A DNA stretch of 11,282 nucleotides from Anaerolineaceae bacterium (lineage in GTDB: Bacteria; Chloroflexota; Anaerolineae; Anaerolineales; Anaerolineaceae): contig DOEX01000075.1 in the NCBI GenBank assembly GCA_003532515.1, positions 1 to 11,282 on the forward strand, read 5' to 3'. The stretch's first letter is position 1, and every line of letters starts with the position of its first letter. The position numbers and the translations under genes are program-made. Of the stretch, positions 1-6,022 are shown in pieces. The notes beneath the pieces were generated by a model. It did no database searches, was not told the DNA's origin, and saw only the letters and a program-made list of their open reading frames with translations.

Positions 1-306
1 ATGCCTGTGACCCTGCAGGACAAAGCCCTGCCCTAGGGGACCGCGCACCCACACGCGCTCACCGGGCTTCAGGTTGCAGAGCGCCTCACTGACAGGTCCT
101 ACTGCAGCAACGGTCAGGCTAAACGGCTCTTTGGCAGCGATGCTGAAGGGCTTTTCACCGATGCCCGGCAGCCATGCCATCACGTATTGCCCGGGCTGGG
201 CCTCAGGCATGCCCCCATCACAGATGAGGGTTTTGGTTTGCTGGTTTTCGATCCTGACTGTATCAAGTAGATACATGTTGAACAAACCGTGATTCAGCTT
301 TTTCAT
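1..306 (-). CDS. PyrK-like dihydroorotate dehydrogenase electron-transfer subunit (partial, N-terminal part)
   Basis: This is the N-terminal 102 codons of a protein that continues beyond the left edge. The translation carries PGQYVMAWLPGIGEKPFSIA followed by LTVAAVGPVSEAL and KPGERVWVRGPLGQGF. That is the beta-barrel FAD-binding start of the ferredoxin reductase-like family, and the spacing matches PyrK, which passes electrons between the dihydroorotate dehydrogenase PyrD and NAD+. KPFS stands in the place of the RxYS flavin-binding motif. The partner PyrD and the C-terminal cysteine cluster would lie outside the window, so a related oxidoreductase subunit cannot be excluded. The ATG at 306 overlaps the TGA of the upstream AbiEii remnant as ATGA, but no strong ribosome site is visible. 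A second in-frame ATG at 276, just before the YLLDTV segment, is an alternative start. Confidence 0.78.
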   Translation of the reverse strand, partial: MKKLNHGLFNMYLLDTVRIENQQTKTLICDGGMPEAQPGQYVMAWLPGIGEKPFSIAAKEPFSLTVAAVGPVSEALCNLKPGERVWVRGPLGQGFVLQGHRH

Positions 307-1175
307 ACATCAATCCATCCCAATAAGTCACGACAACTTTGTACAACTTCGCTAAATGGAATAGCTGCTGCAAAAGGTTTTTTCTTTGCGAAAGATATCC
401 AACGGTCTTGCATAAGGCGATTCTGACTCATCGATTCCAGCAATTCATTGAATTTTACCACGTTCAATTCTGTGCTCTTGTGATTGAATGTTCGTATGAG
501 CGCCTGGTTTAATGTGTGAGGGTCGATTTGATGCGGTTTCAGTTTCATAATGCAATACACATCATAAAAATCCTTGTTCCTGCTGTTAGCAAGGCTTCTT
601 GCATAGAGCATTTACATCTTCTTTGCAAGAATTGTCTCAAGGTTGTAGGCGAGAATCTGTATGGATTTGCCTTCATAAAGTGTTTTGTATTGATACGCCA
701 GTGCCTCGGGTGTAACCGGATCTCCGGTGGCAATATCGATTCGAATCGTCTGCTTGATATTAGCTAGCAGGCATTGAATCTGCATTCTGAACCCACCCTA
801 TATGTCTTCATCCCGAATCGGTTCAATGCTAATAATCTTATATTGGATGTCGTCATATCCATCAACTTTAAGGATTTCTTCCAGCAGCAGTAAAACTTGC
901 TGCTCTTCGAAAGGTTGATCCTTCAACAACAGATCCATATCAACCGTGGTTCTGCTGGCAATCCCTAACAATGAAGACAGGAGGAAACCTCCTTTGAAAA
1001 TGAACGATTTATTGTATGAACTTAGGGCAATGCGCTTCAAAATGGCTTCAAGGAAAAATAGGGTCGAGACCGAATTAAAGTTTGCCCCTGTCTTGTCTAT
1101 CAATTTATAGGTTTGGCTAATGAGCCTATCTTTATTCGTAATGCACCTTGACCAGCTCTTGAGTTTGCCGCTCAA
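303..1175 (-). pseudogene. AbiEii/AbiGii-type nucleotidyltransferase toxin, broken by two in-frame stops
   Basis: One continuous frame of 290 codons, the usual length for this family, is interrupted by TAG at 798-800 (codon 126) and TAA at 612-614 (codon 188). No frameshift is needed. Codons 1-125 hold the nucleotidyltransferase core: KGG at 61-63 and the metal-binding pair D79xD81 in RTTVDMD. Between the stops the frame reads DIATGDPVTPEALAYQY and then ILAYNLETILAKKM. After the second stop comes NSRNKDFYDVY. All three blocks are in family order. Known members inactivate the cell by modifying tRNA acceptor ends and are neutralised by AbiEi. From family patterns, the first stop replaces a residue that is commonly Tyr and the second replaces a Glu, each reachable by one base change. 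The start at 1175 overlaps the antitoxin end by 44 bases; a downstream start is possible. The gene ends in TGA at 303-305, overlapping the next ATG. Function is presumably lost. Confidence 0.87.
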
Positions 1176-1491
1176 ATTTCATCTTCCTGGCGTAATCAAA
1201 CAGCCTGGGGATGTCTTTGCTCTGGCTCTTAATATAGTATCTGAGTGCTTGAGAGAATATTTCTGAGTCGATATCCGGTCTATTCTTGATCAGGTCACAG
1301 ATTGTGCGTTCATGGTCATAAACTTTTACTGTGTTTCCAAACATAGTCTCGACTCTCTGGATTCCGAGTTCATAAATGCTCTTGTTTACAAAATGGACAC
1401 GGGCATCCTCACTGATTCGATTGGCGTTGTAACCTTTCGTTAGTTGGATAGTTATGGCAGAATTGTTATAGGTGCTGAAGTTGAGATACAT
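1132..1491 (-). pseudogene. AbiEi-type antitoxin, C-terminal remnant
   Basis: This is a 119-codon frame with the C-terminal domain of AbiEi antitoxins. The best landmark is GNTVKVYDHERTICDLIKNR, near the middle, followed by FSQALRYYIKSQSKDIPRL. Intact members are near 200 residues, with an N-terminal winged helix-turn-helix that represses the operon and a C-terminal part that counters the toxin. Here the match begins only about 20 residues before KGYNA, and the frame is closed upstream by TAA at 1498-1500. The DNA-binding half is therefore missing, and the next 90 bases lead straight into the GH4 gene on the other strand. The order antitoxin then toxin with overlapping ends (TAA at 1132-1134, toxin start at 1175) is normal for AbiE. 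The fragment has no obvious ribosome site. I read it as a truncated relic whose break marks a rearrangement beside the glycosidase gene. Confidence 0.74.
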
Positions 1492-1584
1492 TATAATTTA
1501 TCAAAGAAATAGCATCCATGCAACATCAATCTGGAAATCAATATCACAGTGAGCCCGTATTATGCCAGGCTCGAAAGGTTTATG

Positions 1585-2979
1585 ATGAATCCCATTCCTC
1601 TCAAGATTGCCTATATTGGTGGTGGAAGCCGCCTTTGGGCGCGTAATTTGATGATCGATCTCGCTCTTTGCCCTGACCTCACCGGTGAGATCGCACTCTA
1701 TGACATCGACATGGATTCTGCGCGTCTTAACGAACAACTCGGTAATTGGATGCAAGACCAGGAAGGTGTTGTGTCTCGCTGGCACTATCTTGCCGTACCC
1801 ACATTACAGGACGCATTAGAGAACGCGAATTTCGTCATTATCTCCATCCAGCCGGGACCACTGGAATTAATGGCGGAAGAGATCGCGCTGACGGAAGAAT
1901 ATGGTCTCTTCTTCCCGGTCGGCGACACGACAGGAGCTCCGGGGTTGATTCGCGGACTTCGGTCTGTTTCCGTTTACGAAGATTTCGCGGATGCGATCGC
2001 CACAGTCTGCCCAAACGCCTGGGTGATCAACTACACAAATCCCATGACCATCTGCACTCGGACACTCACCCGCGTGGTCCCAGAATTAAAAGTCTTTGGC
2101 TGTTGCCACGAGGTGTTTGCCACACAAGCGATGCTGGCGCGGATTGCTGGGCAATATTTGAATATTGAGCCCCCTTCTCGGGATGAAATACAGGTTAATG
2201 TACTGGGAATCAACCACTTCACGTGGGTGGATCGAGCAATGTATCAGGGACACAATTTGTTCGATATATTGAAACATCATTTAGAACAGCCAGGAACACT
2301 TCGCGCATATACGCAGGCTGAGGTGGAAAGTTGGAACGACTGGTTCCGCAGCGCAGAGCGAGTCAAGTTCACACTGTTTCAGCGTTTTGGGATTCTCGCT
2401 GCGGCTGGTGATCGTCATCTTGTGGAATTTTTACCGGGATTTATTCGTTCCCCCGAGACTTTATTCAAGTGGGGCGTCATACGCACGCCCGTTTCATGGC
2501 GTATTGAACGCTGGACGACTGCCCCGCAAAAAACCCGCGATCTGATCAACGGCGTCACGCCATTTGTCCTGGAACGGTCAGGCGAGGAAGGGATTAATAT
2601 GTTCAGGGCTCTTCTGGGCTTGGGTGATCTGGTCACGAATGTCAATATGGAAAATATTGGACAAATATCCAATGCACCTCTGCACACCGTGGTGGAAACC
2701 AATGCCCACTTCAGCCGCGCGAACATCCGACCGTTGTGCGCAGGCGCGCTCCCTGCCGGGATTGCGTCGCTCATCAATCGACACATTGCCAACCAGGAGT
2801 TAATCATCGAAGCTGCGCTGACGAAGAACATGAACCTTGCATTCCAAGCATTCGTTAATGACCCGACCAATCATCTTCCCATTGACATCTCCTGGGAATT
2901 TTTTAATAGAATGTTGCAGGTGAGCCAGAAGTACCTGCCTGCTACAGCAAGAGCAATGGAAGGGCGCATATCCCGGTAG
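1585..2979 (+). CDS. GH4 family NAD/Mn-dependent glycosidase, probable alpha-glucuronidase
   Basis: This cytoplasmic glycoside hydrolase (464 residues, full length for GH4) cleaves by an oxidation-elimination mechanism using NAD+ and Mn2+. The N-terminal Rossmann fold begins IAYIGGGSRLWARN (residues 8-21), with LYDIDMDSARL further on. NYTNPM ends at residue 154. CCHEVF (173-178) and GINHF (208-212) provide the expected metal ligands C174 and H211. The tetrad after the metal cysteine sorts GH4 subfamilies: CHSV is typical of alpha-galactosidases and CNVP or CDMP of phospho-glucosidases. CHEV, seen here, is associated with alpha-glucuronidases. Alpha-galacturonidase is the main alternative, and adjacent uronate genes favour a uronide substrate. 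I chose the ATG at 1585 because AAAGG at 1574-1578 sits six bases upstream; GTG at 1549 and ATG at 1582 are in frame but worse placed. A TATAAT at 1492-1497 without a convincing -35 box is the only visible promoter hint. The stop is TAG. Confidence 0.9.
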   Translation: MNPIPLKIAYIGGGSRLWARNLMIDLALCPDLTGEIALYDIDMDSARLNEQLGNWMQDQEGVVSRWHYLAVPTLQDALENANFVIISIQPGPLELMAEEIALTEEYGLFFPVGDTTGAPGLIRGLRSVSVYEDFADAIATVCPNAWVINYTNPMTICTRTLTRVVPELKVFGCCHEVFATQAMLARIAGQYLNIEPPSRDEIQVNVLGINHFTWVDRAMYQGHNLFDILKHHLEQPGTLRAYTQAEVESWNDWFRSAERVKFTLFQRFGILAAAGDRHLVEFLPGFIRSPETLFKWGVIRTPVSWRIERWTTAPQKTRDLINGVTPFVLERSGEEGINMFRALLGLGDLVTNVNMENIGQISNAPLHTVVETNAHFSRANIRPLCAGALPAGIASLINRHIANQELIIEAALTKNMNLAFQAFVNDPTNHLPIDISWEFFNRMLQVSQKYLPATARAMEGRISR

Positions 2980-3105
2980 ACTCTCCACACTTACCTGGAA
3001 ATTTACATTTTTAGTCAGAACAGTAGAGGGGATTCTTTTCATGTTCCTGTTTCCCAATCACCGGGGATAGGTCAGGTTATGAACATACCAGTTAAAAATC
3101 ACATA

Positions 3106-3134
3106 TTGACAAGAAACCACAAAAATGATATCAT
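3106..3134 (+). promoter_or_regulatory. Sigma-70-type promoter of the deoR-family gene
   Basis: A perfect TTGACA at 3106-3111 is followed after 17 bases by TATCAT at 3129-3134 (five of six to consensus). Transcription would start near 3141, inside the operator-like repeats. This is the best-formed promoter in the window and probably drives the regulator, possibly with the transporter genes behind it. Confidence 0.68.
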
Positions 3135-3175
3135 AAATTTGTTTTTTTCAACAAATTTCAACAAATTTCAACAAA
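3135..3175 (+). repeat. Inverted and tandem repeats, probable autoregulatory operator
   Basis: AAATTTGTT at 3135-3143 and AACAAATTT at 3150-3158 form a perfect 9-bp inverted repeat with a 6-base T-rich centre. The right arm continues as three head-to-tail copies of TTTCAACAAA (3146-3155, 3156-3165, 3166-3175), so half-sites recur every 10 bp on one face of the helix. The block covers the expected transcription start and ends at the ribosome site AAGGA (3175-3179). DeoR-family proteins commonly bind such A/T-rich repeated half-sites and control their own genes, so binding by the adjacent regulator is likely but inferred. An RNA hairpin is also possible. Confidence 0.66.
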
Positions 3176-3185
3176 AGGACGACCC

Positions 3186-3974
3186 ATGACAACCTACGAA
3201 CGTCGCCAATCTCTACTCGACATACTCCGCAAACATACTGGTTTGGGCGTTCAAGAATTGGCCACAGCTCTGGATGTCTCGGAAGGTACCGTTCGGAATG
3301 ATCTCAACGCACTCGAGTTGCAGGGATTGTTGACGCGCGTTCACGGGGGAGCCGTCTTACACCAGCAGGAGCAATTCCAAAACAACACATTCATCAAACG
3401 ATATCAACAAAATGCAGCTGCCAAACTTGCCATTGCACGCGAGGCAGCTGCATTGGTTAGTGATGACGCCTCGATCCTGTTGGATGCAAGCAGCACCGCT
3501 TATTACTTTGCGCAGGCATTGTCCAAACATCAACGCCTGCGTGTGATGACAAACGGCTTTGAGGCAGCCCGAGCGTTGTCTCAAAACACCACAAACACAG
3601 TCATCCTGATTGGGGGGATTGTGAACAATGGATCTTCCTCTGTAACAGGATTATTGAGTGAACATATCATTGAAGAAATGCATGTCCAGAAGGCATTTCT
3701 TTCCTGCAGCGGTTTCAGCTTGGAACACGGCATGACCGAAGTTCACTTGGCGGAGGCGCAACTGAAACGGAAGGTGATCGAGTCGTCCCAAGAATTATTT
3801 GCTCTGGTGGATTCCTCTAAGTTTGGCAAGGAAGACCTGACTTCCTTTGCGCGTACGGAGAGGATCAGCCGCTTGTTCACAGATCAACATTTGTCTTCAG
3901 ACTGGCCAGAACGGTTGAGACAGGCTGGCATTGAGTTTACGATTTGCGAAGAAGATGCAGCCCCTGTCAAATAA
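3186..3974 (+). CDS. DeoR-family transcriptional regulator of sugar metabolism
   Basis: This 262-residue protein is of standard DeoR length. Residues 1-57 form the winged helix-turn-helix: ERRQSLLDIL, then VQELATALDVSEGTVRNDLN and the family hallmark GLLTRVHGGAV. The C-terminal DeoRC domain, which senses a phosphorylated sugar or sugar acid, shows LLDASSTAYYFAQAL (ligand-binding loop), VMTNGFEAARAL, ILIGGIVNN and, near the end, LVDSSKFGKEDLTSF with RLFTD. Members usually repress their operon until the phosphosugar is present. AAGGA at 3175-3179 lies six bases before the ATG. The gene has its own promoter and repeat operator, lies between the glycosidase and the ABC transporter on the same strand, and is 137 bases ahead of the first permease. 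It is likely to control the uptake genes. The actual effector cannot be read from sequence. Confidence 0.94.
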   Translation: MTTYERRQSLLDILRKHTGLGVQELATALDVSEGTVRNDLNALELQGLLTRVHGGAVLHQQEQFQNNTFIKRYQQNAAAKLAIAREAAALVSDDASILLDASSTAYYFAQALSKHQRLRVMTNGFEAARALSQNTTNTVILIGGIVNNGSSSVTGLLSEHIIEEMHVQKAFLSCSGFSLEHGMTEVHLAEAQLKRKVIESSQELFALVDSSKFGKEDLTSFARTERISRLFTDQHLSSDWPERLRQAGIEFTICEEDAAPVK

Positions 3975-4071
3975 ATGAACATAAGAGTCTGCATTACAGA
4001 AATGGAAAACGAACAGCATTGGGAACTCAAGGGTCTGGATCTGACCATTTGGGCGCGACCCCACTGAAGGC

Positions 4072-4089
4072 CTTTGAATGCTTGCAAAG
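4072..4089 (+). promoter_or_regulatory. Short palindrome upstream of the ABC transporter genes
   Basis: CTTTG and CAAAG bracket an 8-base centre; seven of nine symmetric positions pair. It sits 8 bases before the AAAGGAGG ribosome site at 4098-4105. It could be an operator or a weak mRNA stem (5-bp stem, 8-base loop). It does not resemble the repeats in front of the DeoR gene, and no promoter hexamers stand out near it. Confidence 0.28.
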
Positions 4090-4111
4090 AGAGAGTAAAG
4101 GAGGTTTCTTT

Positions 4112-5080
4112 ATGCGCAAAAAGTCCGGTATCGTCAAGTTTTTCAAGCGCAACGCTGTCGCTTATATATTCCTCGCGCCGTGGCTCCTGGGTTTCTTCGT
4201 ACTTACAGTTTACCCGATGGGATACTCGCTGTGGCTCAGTTTCACGAATTATGACTTCACACAGCCCGATGCGACACAATGGATCGGGCTTGGCAACTAT
4301 CTGAAAATGTTCGGGCCAGTGTTCGGGCTGTCCGAATTCAGCGCATCCACGGGCGAGGTTATGCGCACAGACCCGTACTTCTTAAAGTCGCTGTCCGTGA
4401 CGCTTACCTATGTGTTCGTGTCCGTGCCGCTGAAGTTAATAATTGCCCTCGCTGTGGCGATGCTGCTGAACCAGAAACTGGGGGGGGTGTCTTTTTACCG
4501 CGCTGTGTACTATATCCCCACACTCCTCGGCGGCTCGGTGGCCATTGCGGTGCTGTGGAGGAAGCTGTTCGAGAAAGACGGCCTGGTAAACGGCTTACTG
4601 GGAGCCATCGGCTTCACCAACCTCCCAAGTTGGATCACCAACCCCGATTACGCGCTCTGGACGCTCGTTTTGCTGTCGGTGTGGCAGTTCGGCTCGTCGA
4701 TGATCATCTTCCTCGCTGGGCTGAAGCAAATCCCGGAGGAGTATTATGAGGCGGCAAGCATGGACGGCGCGACCAAGGTACGGCAGTTTTTCTCCATAAC
4801 CATACCCTTGCTCTCGCCGGTGATTCTGTTCAACCTGGTCATGCAGATGATATCCGCGTTCCAGGCGTTCACCCAAGCTTATATCATCGGCGGCGGCAGG
4901 GGAGGCGTTCTCAACTCCACGCTGTTCTATTCCCTCCACCTGTATATTCAAGGATGGACATACCACGAGATGGGTTACGCGTCCGCTATGGCATGGGTGC
5001 TGCTGCTCATTATCGGGTTGGTTGTGGCGATTGTCTTCAGAACATCGAAATTGTGGGTGTCATATGGAGCCGGAGATTAA
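4112..5080 (+). CDS. CUT1 sugar ABC transporter permease (UgpA/MalF/LacF type)
   Basis: This 322-residue inner-membrane permease forms half of the transmembrane channel of a carbohydrate uptake ABC transporter. After the basic start MRKKSGIVKFFKRN comes the first hydrophobic span (AYIFLAPWLLGFFVLTVYP). Further spans follow near LTYVFVSVPLKLIIALAVAM, AIAVLW, LWTLVLLSVWQF, IPLLSPVILFNLVMQM and the C-terminal AWVLLLIIGLVVAIVF. The cytoplasmic EAA loop, which docks on the ATPase, is EYYEAASMDGATKVRQFF with EAA at 213-215 and G at 219. The ATG at 4112 has AAAGGAGG six bases upstream; the longer frame from 3944 overlaps the regulator and has no such site. The TAA at 5078-5080 is one base from the next start, so the two permeases are coupled. 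A run of eight G at 4480-4487 lies within codons 123-126. No ATP-binding gene is present, as is common where a shared ATPase serves several CUT1 systems. Confidence 0.95.
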   Translation: MRKKSGIVKFFKRNAVAYIFLAPWLLGFFVLTVYPMGYSLWLSFTNYDFTQPDATQWIGLGNYLKMFGPVFGLSEFSASTGEVMRTDPYFLKSLSVTLTYVFVSVPLKLIIALAVAMLLNQKLGGVSFYRAVYYIPTLLGGSVAIAVLWRKLFEKDGLVNGLLGAIGFTNLPSWITNPDYALWTLVLLSVWQFGSSMIIFLAGLKQIPEEYYEAASMDGATKVRQFFSITIPLLSPVILFNLVMQMISAFQAFTQAYIIGGGRGGVLNSTLFYSLHLYIQGWTYHEMGYASAMAWVLLLIIGLVVAIVFRTSKLWVSYGAGD

Positions 5081-5081
5081 C

Positions 5082-5927
5082 ATGAAAACCAAAACAGTTG
5101 TACGCCATACATTGACACATGGGTTCATCATCGTCCTGGGACTGGCTATGATCTATCCCATACTCTGGATGATTGTCAGCTCATTTAAGCCCAACAATAT
5201 GATATTCAGCGACCCGGGAATCATACCGAAAGCCGTAACCATTGAAAACTACATCAGCGGGTGGAAAGGCTATGCGGGTGTGTCCTTCGGGAAGTTCTTC
5301 GCAAACTCGACCCTAATGTGCATAGGGGCTGTCGTCGGGAACCTGATAACCTGCACAATGGCTGCGTACGCGTTCTCGCGACTCGAATTCGCGGGCAAGA
5401 GCTTCTGGTTTGCGGTGATGATGGTAACGCTCATGCTCCCGAGTCACGTTACGACCGTGCCGCGCTATATCATGTTCAACACCTTGGGGTGGGTGGGTTC
5501 GTACCTCCCGATAATCGTACCGAAATTCCTTGCGACGGACGCGTTCTTCGTGTTTCTACTTGTGCAGTTCATGCGCAGTCTGCCGAAAGAGCTCGAAGAG
5601 GCGGCAATTATCGACGGGTGCAGCAAATTCGGGGTATTCTTTCGTATCATCATACCGCTCACGACCCCCGCTCTGGTGACGACCGCGCTGTTCACGTTCC
5701 TTTGGACGTGGGATGACTTTTTTAACCAACTGCTGTACCTCACAAATCCGAAGATTTTCACCATATCGAGGGCATTACGCACGTTCGTCGGTGATGCGGG
5801 TTCAGTGTCTAACTGGGGTGGCGCCCTGGCTATGTCCACGCTGTCAGTGATTCCTCTCTTTATCTTGTTCTTCGCCTTGCAGAAGTACTTTGTACAGGGT
5901 ATTTCGACCACAGGTATAAAGGGTTAA
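5082..5927 (+). CDS. CUT1 sugar ABC transporter permease (UgpE/MalG/LacG type)
   Basis: This second permease (281 residues) pairs with the preceding one. The first membrane span is GFIIVLGLAMIYPILWMIVS, followed by the typical SFKP and the periplasmic segment. Later spans include CIGAVVGNLITCTMAAYAFS, FAVMMVTLMLP and a C-terminal STLSVIPLFILFFALQKYFV. The family ending VQGISTTGIKG is intact (compare VxGLTxGAVKG in relatives). The EAA loop is ELEEAAIIDGCSKFGVFFRI, with EAA at 173-175 and G at 179. I chose the ATG at 5082 because CGGAG at 5071-5075 is six bases upstream and inside the end of the previous gene. The in-frame ATG at 5064 would overlap that gene by 17 bases and has a weaker site. 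Base composition is GC-rich, like the other transporter genes. Confidence 0.95.
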   Translation: MKTKTVVRHTLTHGFIIVLGLAMIYPILWMIVSSFKPNNMIFSDPGIIPKAVTIENYISGWKGYAGVSFGKFFANSTLMCIGAVVGNLITCTMAAYAFSRLEFAGKSFWFAVMMVTLMLPSHVTTVPRYIMFNTLGWVGSYLPIIVPKFLATDAFFVFLLVQFMRSLPKELEEAAIIDGCSKFGVFFRIIIPLTTPALVTTALFTFLWTWDDFFNQLLYLTNPKIFTISRALRTFVGDAGSVSNWGGALAMSTLSVIPLFILFFALQKYFVQGISTTGIKG

Positions 5928-5953
5928 CGCAATTACAGGAGGTTGAGTATGAA

Positions 5954-6022
5954 ATGATGTTTGGTGACGCATTTTCGGGTTTTTCCGCTGACACTATACA
6001 AAATAAGGAGAATAAAAAATGA
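5954..6022 (+). CDS. Possible short leader ORF between permease and binding-protein genes
   Basis: The 91-base gap after the second permease holds a full AGGAGG at 5937-5942. Six bases on is ATG AAA TGA (5949-5957), and that stop overlaps ATGs at 5954 and 5957, which open a frame of 22 codons. Its TGA at 6020-6022 overlaps the binding-protein ATG as ATGA. The peptide has no recognisable family and could be chance, or a remnant of a former start region. A role in coupling translation through the gap is conceivable. The binding-protein gene has its own good ribosome site, so it does not need this ORF. Confidence 0.22.
   Translation: MMFGDAFSGFSADTIQNKENKK

Noticed and set aside
1525..1542. Direct repeat ATCAAT with a 12-base period upstream of the glycosidase
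   Set aside because: Too short and too A/T-rich to separate from chance, with no symmetry.
1549..1584. GTG start for the glycosidase
   Set aside because: There is no ribosome site ahead of it, and family similarity begins only after the ATG at 1585.
1501..1785. Minus-strand frame as the missing N-terminal part of the antitoxin
   Set aside because: It lies antisense to the conserved start of the glycosidase and shows no AbiEi or helix-turn-helix features.
4002..4067. 21-codon ORF in the gap between the regulator and the first permease
   Set aside because: It has no ribosome site and no recognisable sequence; probably chance.
3944..4111. N-terminal extension of the first permease
   Set aside because: It overlaps the end of the regulator, encodes no permease-like sequence, and the ATG at 4112 has an excellent ribosome site.
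4279..4749. Long alternative frame on the plus strand inside the first permease, and similar frames inside the second permease and lipoprotein
   Set aside because: Arg/Gly/Pro-rich translations without family features, typical of shadows in GC-rich genes.
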